64,000 bases of DNA from Platerodrilus igneus (lineage: Eukaryota; Arthropoda; Insecta; Coleoptera; Lycidae), in contig JARFIW010000139.1 of the NCBI GenBank assembly GCA_036346225.1, forward strand, positions 1,302,001-1,366,000, given 5' to 3'. The position numbers and the translations under genes were made by a program. The stretch's first letter is position 1, and each line of letters starts with the position of its first letter. The notes beneath the pieces were generated by a model. It saw nothing but the letters and a program-made list of their open reading frames with translations. It had not been told where the DNA came from and searched no databases. Positions 11,530 through 20,634 of this stretch are shown piece after piece.

Positions 11530-12827
11530 TGCATCGCTATTCCCTCATATCTTAGTATGTGTTCTATCACCCAACCTTTGTTATTTTACTGTTTTCTACA
11601 TATTTCTTTCTTCCTCGTCCATTTTTAGTACCTCTTTTTTCTTAACTTTGTCAAGATATCTTCATCATATATCTGTAACACGACATTTCAAATGCTTCTA
11701 TCTTTTCCTGTTCTTTTCTCCTACTGACTACGTTTCGCAACCGTACAATGCTGCGCTCCATGCAAATATTTTCAGCAATTTTTTCCTTGTTTTTGTGCTT
11801 GCTGTATTCGAACATAGTAGCTGCTTTTTCTTGCTGAATACAGCACAGCTTGTGTTAACCTTTTTTTAAATATTTTATACTACATCTTTTACACTTTTCG
11901 CGTTCTATTGTTTCCGAAAAATATAACCTATTTCACCGATAGTTAATGGTACGTGAAGCGGGTTAGGCAACCTAACGACTACCAACATTGAGAATATTGC
12001 AAAGCGACACTTGTAGTAGTTTAGACTAATCATAAGGTATAAATACAATTTCTTTTTCAACATTAGGTTTTCTGTATTGTAATTGTTTGAACGCGTGCCT
12101 CCAATGGTTTCTATTCTGAGTTAACCTACACATTCCCATTAAATTCCAACGCCTACACCTTTTACTATCTGTGTGCAATAGTCTAATCTAGGTCTACCTT
12201 TACCTCTCCTTTTTCTTTTCTATGTTTCTAATTTATTTCGCACAATTCGCTCATGCTTTAGTAGGTGTCCTATCATCTGCCTCTCCTATGCTTTACTGTT
12301 TGCCACATATTTCGTCATTTCCTTACCATTTCTTGAACCTCTTTGTTATTAACTGTCTCATACGTATGTAGCGTCATATTTCAAAGGCTTCTATCTCTTT
12401 TCTGTCCGCTTCTTATATCCTCTACACATATTCTTTCAGCAATTTTTTCCCTGTTTCTATGCTTGTTGTCTTCAAACGTAGCAGCTCGTTATATTGTTAA
12501 ATACAGCATGGCGGTTACAATTCCTTTTTTTAAGTAGATATCTTTTGCACTTTTCTCCTTCTATTCTTTTCTAAAAGTATACTTCATTTTACCGACACTC
12601 AATAGTACGTGAAGTGGTTAAGCAACCTGACGGATACCAAGATCTCCGACCACTTAGACACTTGTCGAAAGTGTATATTTCCAATTATTCCTTTCGCACA
12701 ATTAACATTTGTTGAAAATAATGCAAAACCAACACCTCTAGCTGTTTACAGTAATCACTAGGTTTGAATACAATTACTTTTTTCGTCTTTAGGTTATCGT
12801 ACTATAACTGGTTAGACGCGTACTCCA

Positions 12828-13034
12828 TTAATTTCTATTCTTAGCTAACCTACATATTTCCCTAAAATTCCCGCTGCCTACATCTTTCACTACCTGTGTG
12901 CTGTAATCTAATCTAGGTCTACATCTGTCTCTCTTTTTTTCTATTTCTGATTCTAATATATTCCGCACTGTTACCTCTTGGTTGTTAACTTTGTATGTCC
13001 ATGATATCTTTATCATACATCTATAGCACCGCAT
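12828..13034 (-). pseudogene. RTE-like LINE ORF2 C-terminus
   Basis: The fragment reads MRCYRCMIKISWTYKVNN, then a damaged RVRNIL..EIEKKRDRCRPRLDY and KDVGSGNFREICRLAKNRN. This is the C-terminal tail typical of RTE/CFDP2-like LINE polymerases, beyond the RT core, where a basic G-R-P-R motif is followed by a LA..R..WR end. Homologous tails lie at 52185-52448 and 43641-43829. The GRGRPR core is mutated here. It is a non-functional fragment belonging to the LINE at 11175-13910. Confidence 0.8.
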
Positions 13035-13284
13035 TTCAAAGGAGTATCTTTTTTCTTCACGCTTCTCTTACTGTCTACGTTTCACAGCCATATAATACTG
13101 TGCTCTACACATACGTTTTCAGCAATGTTTTCCTTGTTTCTATGTTTATTGACTTTGAACATAGTAAATGCATTTCCTTGTTAAATGCAGGTTTTATGCT
13201 AATGTTAGTTTTATACCTTTTACACTTTTCCATCTTGTGTTATTGACTTTCTAGGTAGCAGAAATACTTAACGTCTTGTAAGTT

Positions 13285-13910
13285 CTAGTTTCTTATTTGT
13301 ATTTTGGATTTTGACTTATTTACCCCTCCTTTACATACTAGTATTTTAGTTTTGTTTTTGTTAATTTTCATGCCGGAGTTGTCTGTTAGTACACTTTCCA
13401 TTTCATTAAGAGCTACTTCTAATTCTTCCTTGCTACATGCTAATACCGCTATATCATTTGCAAATCTAAGCATATCAATCGTTTGTCCTTGCATATTAAT
13501 TCCAAATATCTTTCTGCATTTGACAATATTTATTGCCTATTCGCTATACAAGTTAAAAATTAGTGGGGATAAGGCACATCCCTGCCTCGCCGTTTTCCTA
13601 ATGTTTACTTTTCTACATTCCTATTCTAATTCTATTGCAGCTGCTTGCTCTTTGTATAAGCTATATTTTATTCGACTATCCCTATAACTCATAATCTTTT
13701 TGAGTATTTCGAACCTTTCTTTCCCATTTTATATTGACGAATGCTTGTTCCAAATCTACAAATCTTGTATACACGCTTTCTCCTTTTTCTATGGTTTTCT
13801 CCATTATCATCCATAAATCTAAAATGGCCTCCCGAGTACCCGGTTTCACATGAATCAAATTGATCTTCTCCCAGTATTTCTTCAGTATTTGATAGATTGA
13901 ACTAGCCGAG
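13285..13910 (-). pseudogene. RTE-like LINE reverse transcriptase fragment with mutated catalytic box
   Basis: Minus-strand reading gives GTREAILDLWMIMEKTIEKG, SVYTRFVDLEQAFVNIKWE (the RT region with the first catalytic aspartate), then from 13494 DMLRFANDIAVLACSKEELE, NEMESVLTDNSGMKINKNKT. In active enzymes the last block is (Y/F)ADD; here it is FAND, so the first of the two catalytic aspartates is asparagine. Frameshifts separate the blocks and everything upstream of the RT fingers is gone (5' truncation near 13910). The C-terminal tail follows at 12828-13034. Confidence 0.85.
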
Positions 13911-13984
13911 GTAGAACAAATTATAGGAAATTTAAATACGTTTACAGCAAAAATTAAGGAAGAACCATTCGGAGGAATGTCACA

Positions 13985-14100
13985 GTAATAATAATAACAC
14001 CCCAATCGTGGGGCATTTCACAGAAATAATAATGGTACGCCTAATCGTGGGGCATTTCATAGCAAATAATAATGGCGACCCAATCGTAGGGGCAAGAACA
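13985..14100. repeat. Minisatellite-like tandem repeat, ~45-bp unit, three imperfect copies
   Basis: Three copies of a unit built on 'caatcgtggggcatttca' followed by 'agaaataataatgg' lie end to end. The third copy reads caatcgtaggggcaagaac. It is bounded by AT-rich DNA to 14426 in which no gene is seen. Confidence 0.7.
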
Positions 14101-14426
14101 CCGCAAAAGGAAATTTAGAAATTCGAAAAATCGTATATATATATATTATAATATTATGTCTCACGACTGGGCAAAACTTAAATTTACTATTTTTTCTTAC
14201 ATTGGGTGAAACCTGTGCTGTAGCCAACCAACAATTTTTATTTTTCAGATAAAGAAAAATGGTTATGACTTAGCGCCTTCTTCTGGATCTAACTCAACTT
14301 TCAAAATATTTATTCTAGAACTGTGTGTTGATTTTACAGAAATCAACTTTATCTCAAAGAAGCCAATGGCTGATCTGTTTATTGACAAGCAAGTATGCAA
14401 ATTCTTACTTTTTTCGGGATTATTAT

Positions 14427-15110
14427 ACGAGAGCCATTTTTTTCAAGCTCCGATAGGCCATAAATAAAAGACAAGTTCATATATAACAATAATTTTATTA
14501 CCAAAAGATTGGTACACTTACGGTTACTTTTCGACATAATCACCAAAGAGATTAAGACATTTGTCATATCTGTGGACAAGCTTTTCAATACCCTGTTCAA
14601 AAAAAGTTGCCGCCAATGAATTCAGTAACAATAAAGTACAAAACAGACCTTGAAACTTCTGGAAATTCCGTAGACAAAACAGTAATGGCGAATCTGCGGT
14701 TTTCCTTAACCATTCTGTCAACACGTTAAACCGGGTCATCTGAAACGACAGATTTGCGCCCTTGGCCCCCTTTATCATGCACATCATTACGACGCCATTC
14801 ACGCACAACACCATCACTCATGAAGTTTTCCCCATACGCACGACTCATTCTTCCATGGATTTCTGCAGCACTATGGTCTTCAGCTTGTAGAAAACGAATC
14901 ACACTTCGCACTTCACACTTGGCGAGAGAATCGATAATAGCGTACATGTTTACGTGGCTGTAGCACAACGCCGACTTACGCCTGAATGTCAACAATGGCG
15001 GAGTGTGTAGTGCAAGAGCTGCGCAGTCGCCTACAGCGCATGCCCGCTTTCTTCTACCCGCGTAGCGTCTGCACGGAGCGATCGAAAGTTGAAAAAAAAA
15101 TGGCCCTCGT
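14427..15110 (-). mobile_element. Internally deleted mariner
   Basis: The TIRs read cgagagccatttttttcaag at the left and its near-complement ending ggccctcg at the right, flanked by TA. The length of about 685 bp is half that of a normal mariner of about 1.3 kb. The minus strand carries the two ends of a transposase and lacks the catalytic core. Confidence 0.85.
14524..14995 (-). pseudogene. Mariner transposase, N-terminus joined to C-terminus (DDD core deleted)
   Basis: Reading the minus strand from about 14956 gives IDSLAKCEVRSVIRFLQAED, AAEIHGRMSRAYGENFMSDG and DVHDKGGQGRKSVVSDDPV, the paired helix-turn-helix DNA-binding region of mariner transposases. A stop follows, then in-frame remains ENRRFAITVLSTEFPEVSRS and VLYFIVTE. 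The sequence then jumps to the extreme C-terminus, FEQGIEKLVHRYDKCLNL and FGDYVEK. About 200 residues, including all three catalytic aspartates, are missing. It cannot be a transposase, but the element keeps both TIRs and could have been moved in trans. Confidence 0.85.
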
Positions 15111-15112
15111 AT

Positions 15113-15425
15113 TTTACGTACTTACGGTAATGATAAAATTAACACCGGTAGTCCTTTTGTTCTGTTGGGGTGCCGTTCACACTTACAGTATACAGGGATT
15201 CTAAGAATACCAGGTAACCCTATTAATAGAAATGGTTTTCTTTAGTACCAAGAAAACATTGTTTTAGCACACACAAAATAAAATGCATGTAAATCAGAAT
15301 GTTAGATATTGATACACTGATATTGGATATTGATCACCAAAAAAAACAATTCTGCAAAATTGTTTCTTCTGCTGCTCACTAATAAATAACTTCGACAACT
15401 TCTTGCCATCAAAGACACCTTTGCT
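15113..15425. other. Unassigned spacer
   Basis: Nothing recognisable was seen between the deleted mariner and the inverted LINE arm. Confidence 0.5.
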
Positions 15426-16003
15426 ACATGGTGGCCAGAGATATCCTGAGGTATAAACAAAAAAAGAATAAGAAACCATGGGTAACACATGATATACTGA
15501 ATTTAATAGAAGAAACGAGAAAATACAAAAACAGACCAGACGAAGCAGGAAAACAGAGATACAAAGCTATAAAGTGGGAAATTAATCTTAACGCACGAAA
15601 GCTGAAGAACAATGGATTGATGAAAAGTACTCAGAGGTACAAACTAAGATGGAAATAGGAAAGAAATACGAATTAAATAAATTAGTTAGAATAAATTTTA
15701 AAAATACAAAACCTTATAGCAAAAATATAAGGGACGCGAGAGGAAACATCATTATAGAAAATGTAGAGAAAGCAGTTAGATAGCAAGAATATATAGGAAA
15801 ATTATATGCAGGACGGGAACTAGAAGTGCTAGAACAGGAATCAGACATTAAAAAAGACAACTTGGGATAGCATACACTTAGAGATGAGTTTAATTAGCAT
15901 TAAAGGGTCTGAAAAATAATAAAACACCGGGTATATGGTGTAAGTAGAAACTGTAAAAGCCGCTGGACAAGCAGTAAGAGAACATATTTTCCAAATTGTA
16001 GGT

Positions 16004-16004
<1 letters not shown>
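15426..16004 (+). repeat. Left arm of a large inverted repeat: RTE-like LINE linker and RT-start fragment
   Basis: It is nearly identical to the reverse complement of 18341-18920; I counted about three mismatches in 580 bp. The plus strand encodes part of an RTE-like ORF2 between endonuclease and RT: KKNKKPWVTHDILNLIEETR, then after a stop KMEIGKKYELNKLVRINFKN, KPYSKNIRDARGNIIIENVE and KLYAGRELEVLEQESDIKKD. The 76-residue frame at 15428-15658 is part of this fragment and is not a separate gene. The inner end runs straight into an (AT)n tract. Confidence 0.85.
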
Positions 16005-16037
<33 letters not shown>

Positions 16038-16300
16038 ATATATAAAAAACTTTTATCAAAAATGACACTGTCATTTTACTTTCACTATTTACATTAATAT
16101 TTATTCTATAAAAAACATTATTTTATTCCAAACACTGATGTCAATTTCAACCATCCTCACTTTGTAGCCTGTGATCAAGCATACAAAAAATATATGCGAA
16201 AATTTAGGCCATAAAAAAGAGTAATTATTTAAATCCAGCAGACCTAAAAAAAAACCTACAAAGAAAAAGTATTATTCTTGCAAGGTCGCCAAGCATTATA

Positions 16301-16305
<5 letters not shown>
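16004..16305 (+). repeat. (AT)n-led dispersed repeat, copy 1
   Basis: An (AT)n tract (16004-16032) is followed by AT-rich sequence containing 'gcctgtgatcaagcatac' and 'cgaaaatttaggc.ataaaaaagagt'. Related copies follow (TA)n at 17952-18310 and 34811-35200, with part of the family near 19790-19960. A microsatellite at one end resembles some non-autonomous Helitron-like elements, but no hairpin or CTRR end was confirmed. Confidence 0.5.

Positions 16306-16343
<38 letters not shown>
16306..16343. repeat. (AT)n microsatellite, left boundary of the tRNA-bearing repeat array
   Basis: About 38 bp of pure AT. The array starts immediately after it with 'aatagttattaagatgaaat'. The matching right boundary is at 17904-17951. 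Confidence 0.9.
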
Positions 16344-16348
<5 letters not shown>

Positions 16349-16438
16349 TTATTAAGATGAAATGAAAACCCAACTTTGTATTTTAAAGTTGAATTACCAT
16401 TTCAAATCGAACTAGTAATTGAAAACCACTAAAAGAAC

Positions 16439-16511
16439 GGCTACAGCAGGATTTGAACCTGCAACCTCTTATTCTCCGGATCAGTGCTCTAACCAATTGA
16501 GCTATCTAGCC
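16439..16511 (-). tRNA. tRNA-like gene, copy 1
   Basis: 73 nt that fold as a cloverleaf: acceptor 7 bp with one G-G mismatch, D arm GCTC/GAGC, anticodon stem CTGAT/ATAAG (one mismatch versus the other copies), T arm GCAGG/CCTGC with loop TTCAAAT. Box A (TAGCTCAATTGG) and box B (GGTTCAAATCC) are intact, and a TTTT run follows at a short distance. The anticodon loop CCGGAGA would give GGA, but it has C instead of the universal U at position 33 and lacks the long variable arm of a serine tRNA. I regard it as a tRNA-derived repeat component or pseudogene and not a proven working tRNA. Confidence 0.6.
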
Positions 16512-16840
16512 TAATTGTTTAGATGATGTTATACTTAATACTACTGAAGCTTGGCCCTTGTTAACGATTTTCAATTACGTCTTGCATTTAAGGAAATTGA
16601 ATCTAGTTATATACATAATTCATGTACTAATAACTTGATCATCTCATTTTTGCAACGTTCGGAATAATACAAACATGTAATTATATTATTATTAATAGGA
16701 AGACTAATCCACATTTGGAATGCAAATGAATGCTTAATATATATTAATAGTTATTAAGATGAAATGAAAACCCAACTTTGTACTTTAAAGTTGAATTACC
16801 ATTTCAAATCGAACTAGTAATTGAAAACCACTAAAAGAAC

Positions 16841-16885
16841 GGCTACAGCAGGATTTGAACCTGCAACCTCTGATTCTCCGGATCC
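16841..16885 (-). pseudogene. tRNA-like gene, copy 2, truncated at the inversion junction
   Basis: Only the 3' part (T arm, variable region and most of the anticodon arm) is present. At about 16886 it is joined to the upstream flank of a unit in the opposite orientation (aagggccaagcttcag). This marks the breakpoint of the inversion. Confidence 0.8.
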
Positions 16886-16933
16886 AAGGGCCAAGCTTCA
16901 GTAGTTTTAAGTATAACATCATCTAAACAATTA

Positions 16934-17006
16934 GGCTAGATAGCTCAATTGGTTAGAGCACTGATCCGGAGAATCAGAGGTTGCAGGTTCAAATCCTGCT
17001 GTAGCC
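16934..17006 (+). tRNA. tRNA-like gene, copy 3
   Basis: Same 73-nt cloverleaf as copy 1 with a fully paired anticodon stem (CTGAT/ATCAG) and loop CCGGAGA. Boxes A and B are intact and TTTT lies 5 nt past the end. The C33 and G6-G67 anomalies are shared with the other copies. Confidence 0.6.
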
Positions 17007-17335
17007 GTTCTTTTAGTGGTTTTCAATTACTAGTTCAATTTGAAATGGTAATTCAACTTTAAAATACAAAGTTGGGTTTTCATTTCATCTTAATAACTAT
17101 TAATATATATTAAGCATTCATTTGCATTCCAAATGTGGATTATTCTTCCTATTAATAATAATATAATTACATGTTTGTATTATTCCGAACGTTGCAAAAA
17201 TGATATGATCAAGTTATTAGTACATGAATTATGTATATAACTAGATTCAATTTCCTTAAATGCAAGACGTAATTGAAAATCGTTAACAAGGGCCAAGCTT
17301 CAGTAGTATTAAGTATAACATCATCTAAACAATTA

Positions 17336-17408
17336 GGCTAGATAGCTCAATTGGTTAGAGCACTGATCCGGAGAATCAGAGGTTGCAGGTTCAAATCCTG
17401 CTGTAGCC
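17336..17408 (+). tRNA. tRNA-like gene, copy 4
   Basis: Identical by eye to copy 3, exactly 402 bp downstream, with the same internal promoter boxes and TTTT run. Confidence 0.6.
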
Positions 17409-17737
17409 GTTCTTTTAGTGGTTTTCAATTACTAGTTCGATTTGAAATGGTAATTCAACTTTAAAATACAAAGTTGGGTTTTCATTTCATCTTAATAACT
17501 ATTAATATATATTAAGCATTCATTTGCATTCCAAATGTGGATTAGTCTTCCTATTAATAATAATATAATTACATGTTTGTATTATTCCGAACGTTGCAAA
17601 AATGAGATGATCAAGTTATTAGTACATGAATTATGTATATAACTAGATTCAATTTCCTTAAATGCAAGACGTAATTGAAAATCGTTAACAAGGGCCAAGC
17701 TTCAGTAGTATTAAGTATAACATCATCTAAACAATTA

Positions 17738-17810
17738 GGCTAGATAGCTCAATTGGTTAGAGCACTGATCCGGAGAATAAGAGGTTGCAGGTTCAAATCC
17801 TGCTGTAGCC
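17738..17810 (+). tRNA. tRNA-like gene, copy 5
   Basis: 402 bp after copy 4. It has ATAAG in place of ATCAG in the 3' strand of the anticodon stem, the same change as copy 1. Copies 1 and 5, the outermost on each side, therefore share a private variant, as expected if the array edges are an inverted duplication of one unit. Confidence 0.6.
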
Positions 17811-17900
17811 GTTCTTTTAGTGGTTTTCAATTACTAGTTCGATTTGAAATGGTAATTCAACTTTAAAATACAAAGTTGGGTTTTCATTTCATCTTAATAA

Positions 17901-17903
<3 letters not shown>

Positions 17904-17955
<52 letters not shown>

Positions 17956-18311
17956 TAATTTATTTTAGTTCCACTCTAGTTTAGTTTGCATGTTTATATA
18001 CAAATGTTTTAATTTATATGTCATTTGTCAGAAACTGTCAATTTTGTAATTGTTCTAAATAGTTTTTTAAAAATGTTTTCCTGTTACACATGCCAGTAAT
18101 TACACAATCTCAACTATTGTAAGTATATATTCATTTGCAATAACTGTGTTTATACAACGTGTAATTTTAGTAATCTGTGAGCAAGAGTACAAATATACTC
18201 GAAAATTCAGATGGAATAAAAAGAGTACGCCTTTTATTATTTTTTAAACAGGACCTATAACCCATAAAAGAAAAACTGAATAGTATTAAACCAGAGGTCG
18301 TTAATTCTAAC

Positions 18312-18340
<29 letters not shown>
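17904..18340 (+). repeat. (AT)n-led dispersed repeat, copy 2, ending in (AT)n
   Basis: An (AT)n tract (17904-17951) is followed by sequence related to 16033-16305 in the same orientation (tctgtgagcaagagtacaaa, cgaaaattcag, aataaaaagagtac). A second (AT)n tract lies at 18315-18342. The right LINE arm begins immediately after. Confidence 0.5.
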
Positions 18341-18342
<2 letters not shown>

Positions 18343-18920
18343 ACTTACAATTTGGAAAATATGTTCTCTTACTGCTTGTCCAGCGGCTTTTACAGTTTCT
18401 ACTTACACCATATACCCGGTGTTTTATTATTTTTCAGACCCTTTAATGCTAATTAAACTCATCTCTAAGTGTATGCTATCCCAAGTTGTCTTTTTTAATG
18501 TCTGATTCCTGTTCTAGCACTTCTAGTTCCCGTCCTGCATATAATTTTCCTATATATTCTTGCTATCTAACCGCTTTCTCTACATTTTCTATAATGATGT
18601 TTCCTCTCGCGTCCCTTATATTTTTGCTATAAGGTTTTGTATTTTTAAAATTTATTCTAACTAGTTTATTTAATTCGTATTTCTTTCCTATTTCCATCTT
18701 AGTTTGTACCTCTGAGTACTTTTCATCAATCCATTGTTCTTCAGCTTTCGTGCGTTAAGATTAATTTCCCACTTTATAGCTTTGTATCTCTGTTTTCCTG
18801 CTTCGTCTGGTCTGTTTTTGTATTTTCTCGTTTCTTCTATTAAATTCAGTATATCATGTGTTACCCATGGTTTCTTATTCTTTTTTTGTTTATACCTCAG
18901 GATATCTCTGGCCACCATGT
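18341..18920 (-). repeat. Right arm of the large inverted repeat: RTE-like LINE fragment
   Basis: It is the mirror of 15426-16004 and encodes the same endonuclease-to-RT linker on the minus strand. Unlike the left arm, it continues outward into more of the same LINE (18921-19210), so the right arm is likely the source and the left arm the inverted copy. Confidence 0.85.
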
Positions 18921-19210
18921 CTAAGAGAGATTAAATGTTATTCTATTCTGTTTCTACTTCCGTAGTATCAAAAATTGTCCCAATATCTTTTACCAATTCG
19001 TTTGAGTTTTTCTCAAATCTTTTGGGGATATATTTATCTTTTAGTTTCTAAATCAAAGTGCCTTTTTTTGTTCCATTTTTTTTCGAATATTTAAACCTAA
19101 GCGCGGTTTTCATAATTACTATGTTGTGGTCAGCGTCTACATCTGTTTCTGGGTAGCTTCTACAGTTTTTTACTTGATTTCTAACCCGTTGTCGAACAAG
19201 AATGTAGTAC
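18921..19210 (-). pseudogene. RTE-like LINE endonuclease C-terminal fragment
   Basis: Minus-strand reading from about 19190 gives RVRNQVKNCRSYPETDVDAD, then HNIVIMKTALRF.., the end of the APE endonuclease domain of RTE-like LINEs (S-D-H type metal site, here DADHN). It is followed by the linker at 18341-18920. The element is truncated at about 19210; beyond it, to 20030, the DNA is AT-rich with only a faint repeat relative at 19790-19960. Confidence 0.7.
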
Positions 19211-20392
19211 AATAGATATAAAAAAAAACCTAAACAGAATTGTTTTATGAGCCAGGTTTGTTAAGTCTTTTACTAATATTTTCAATCAGTCTTGCAAGCT
19301 AAAAGTTATTGAAAATAGGAAAAACTGCTCATTAAACTTCTTTCTTTAAAACTAATACCAATAGTATCGCTATAAAGTTGTCCCGTAAATTGCTGTAAAT
19401 TGCTAAATGAATATACCGATGCAAAAATCTTAAAAAAGGACTTCCAAGTGTTTTATATCGCGGGGTATCTTTAATCTGTAAAGCAATTTCTTAGGTGGAA
19501 TGATGTTTATCTTGGATTATGTTAATACCCATTATTTTAACTCGTTGAGATTTAGTTTACACAAAAGAAACGAGAGGTAGATAAATCTTCCAGACAAAGA
19601 AATTTAACGACGCCCAGAGATTAATTTAATAGCACGATAATGATAGAAAGCTTGCATCTTTTTAGAATGTCTCAGTAATTTTGTTCCTTAAACGAATATA
19701 ATATCCACTAAAAATATTTAATAATCTTTAAGAGTACCTGCCCTCATTAAATAATATAATTTTAAAATTAAAAAGATTTCAGAAAATTCAACAAAAGCTT
19801 AGAAACAGAAGCATGATTCAAATAAGTATACAGTATGTGAAAATATTAATCATTTAGAACACCTTACCAAATTCAGCATGAATGCTGTTAATGATTTTAT
19901 TAAACTACCAATAGCTTTGATGACGACTCAGTAATCAGTTTCAAATCTAAAATCAATTAGTGTACCTACTAAACTATTAAATGTTTCTTGACAATTTGCA
20001 AAGAGAAAGCAATTAAGTTGATTATAGATACTACGATATAAGTTAATAAGATGAAATCATAAGCTAGGCTTTTATACAAACCTCAAATGATCGTTTCAAT
20101 TGAGCTAGAAATTGAAAAAAAAAGAAAATATAAAGAATGTTTCATTAGCCTTTTTGCAAAGTTTGACAATGAATAGTAAATATAATTTCATGAAGGCATG
20201 TTCATATAAACCTATATATCTTTCTTTGTTCAAAAGTTATAGTGCTTTTGCATTTTTTTTTAAATTTTTAAGTTGAAAAAACGTAGTAGCCATTATTTAG
20301 CAAAACAAAATTTATTAATTATTATTTTAAATAATCACCTATCAGAAATAGTTTGTTTATTACAATTTATATTTGTGCAACTTTACTTAATA
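19211..20392. other. AT-rich DNA with faint repeat relics
   Basis: No gene is seen. 'accaaattcagcatgaatgctg' near 19867 resembles 35060 (part of the (AT)n-led repeat). 20036-20110 is a degenerate copy of the border of the 402-bp tRNA-bearing unit (aataagatgaaat … ttgagctagaaattgaaaa). Confidence 0.45.
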
Positions 20393-20590
20393 ATGAATCT
20401 ATTTTCTAATCAAGAATATGCTGACATTGTGTTTGTGTATGCACTTTGCAATGAAAATGCTCGTAGTGCTGCAAGAGAATTTCGAAAACAATTTCCTCAT
20501 AGACGTCAACCGTTGCATCTCATATTCAGTGCAGCACTTAGAAGATTGCGCATAACTGGTATTGCCACTCGTCTTAGGCCCATCATCTAA
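20393..20590 (+). pseudogene. DUF4817-type helix-turn-helix fragment
   Basis: From the ATG at 20393, 65 residues read MNLFSNQEYADIVFVYALCN, then ARSAAREFRKQFPHRRQP and RRLRITGI. The pattern 'eYadi.fvYg.. gnA..Aar.f...fPhRr.P....f....rRLretG' is a helix-turn-helix domain (Pfam DUF4817) found in insect transposon-derived proteins. It probably binds DNA. The protein ends soon after the domain, the usual downstream DDE region is absent, and the frame opens 40 codons upstream without domain similarity. It is probably a relic and not a stand-alone gene. Confidence 0.6.
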
Positions 20591-20634
20591 ACGTTCAAGA
20601 TGGTGAAAATGTAAATAAATGCTGTAACTGGGAA

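Larger units (their letters stand above)
11175..13910 (-). mobile_element. RTE-like LINE, 5'-truncated, with three tandem 3' ends
   Basis: It is read on the minus strand and its 3' end is the 'tcatcatcatt' (ATG)n tail near 11175. Three consecutive units each start (plus coordinates) with the same LINE 3'-end sequence ending in 'aacctac..attccc' and 'atctaggtctac'. They lie at about 11180-12055, 12060-12785 and 12790 onward. Units one and two end upstream in the same non-coding junction ('tttcaccgac.ctcaatagtacgtgaag', then 'taatcat.aggt.t.aatacaat'). Only the third continues into reverse transcriptase. A MITE interrupts the first unit at 11359-11529. Confidence 0.7.
16344..17903. repeat. 402-bp repeat array with embedded tRNA-like genes, partly inverted
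   Basis: A 402-bp unit holds a 73-nt tRNA-like gene followed by 'ttttagtggttttcaattac', an arm 'caaagttgggttttcatttc', and a unique stretch ending 'gttaacaagggccaagcttc'. Unit starts are spaced exactly 402 bp apart: on the plus strand at 16934, 17336 and 17738, and on the minus strand at 16439 and 16841. Orientation flips at about 16886, where a tRNA-like copy is cut within its anticodon arm. Both outer borders are the same sequence in opposite orientation next to (AT)n. A degenerate relative of the border lies at 20036-20110. Confidence 0.9.

Noticed and set aside
15428..15658. Two separate 76-residue genes at 15428 (+) and 18688 (-)
   Set aside because: They are the same broken LINE linker copied in an inverted repeat.
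16934..17006. Functional tRNA-Ser(GGA)
   Set aside because: The loop would place GGA as anticodon, but U33 is C, the long variable arm of serine tRNAs is missing and the acceptor has a G-G mismatch; kept only as tRNA-like.
16344..17903. CRISPR-like array because of regular spacing
   Set aside because: Units are 402 bp, include tRNA-like genes and no short repeat-spacer pattern; the sequence is eukaryotic.
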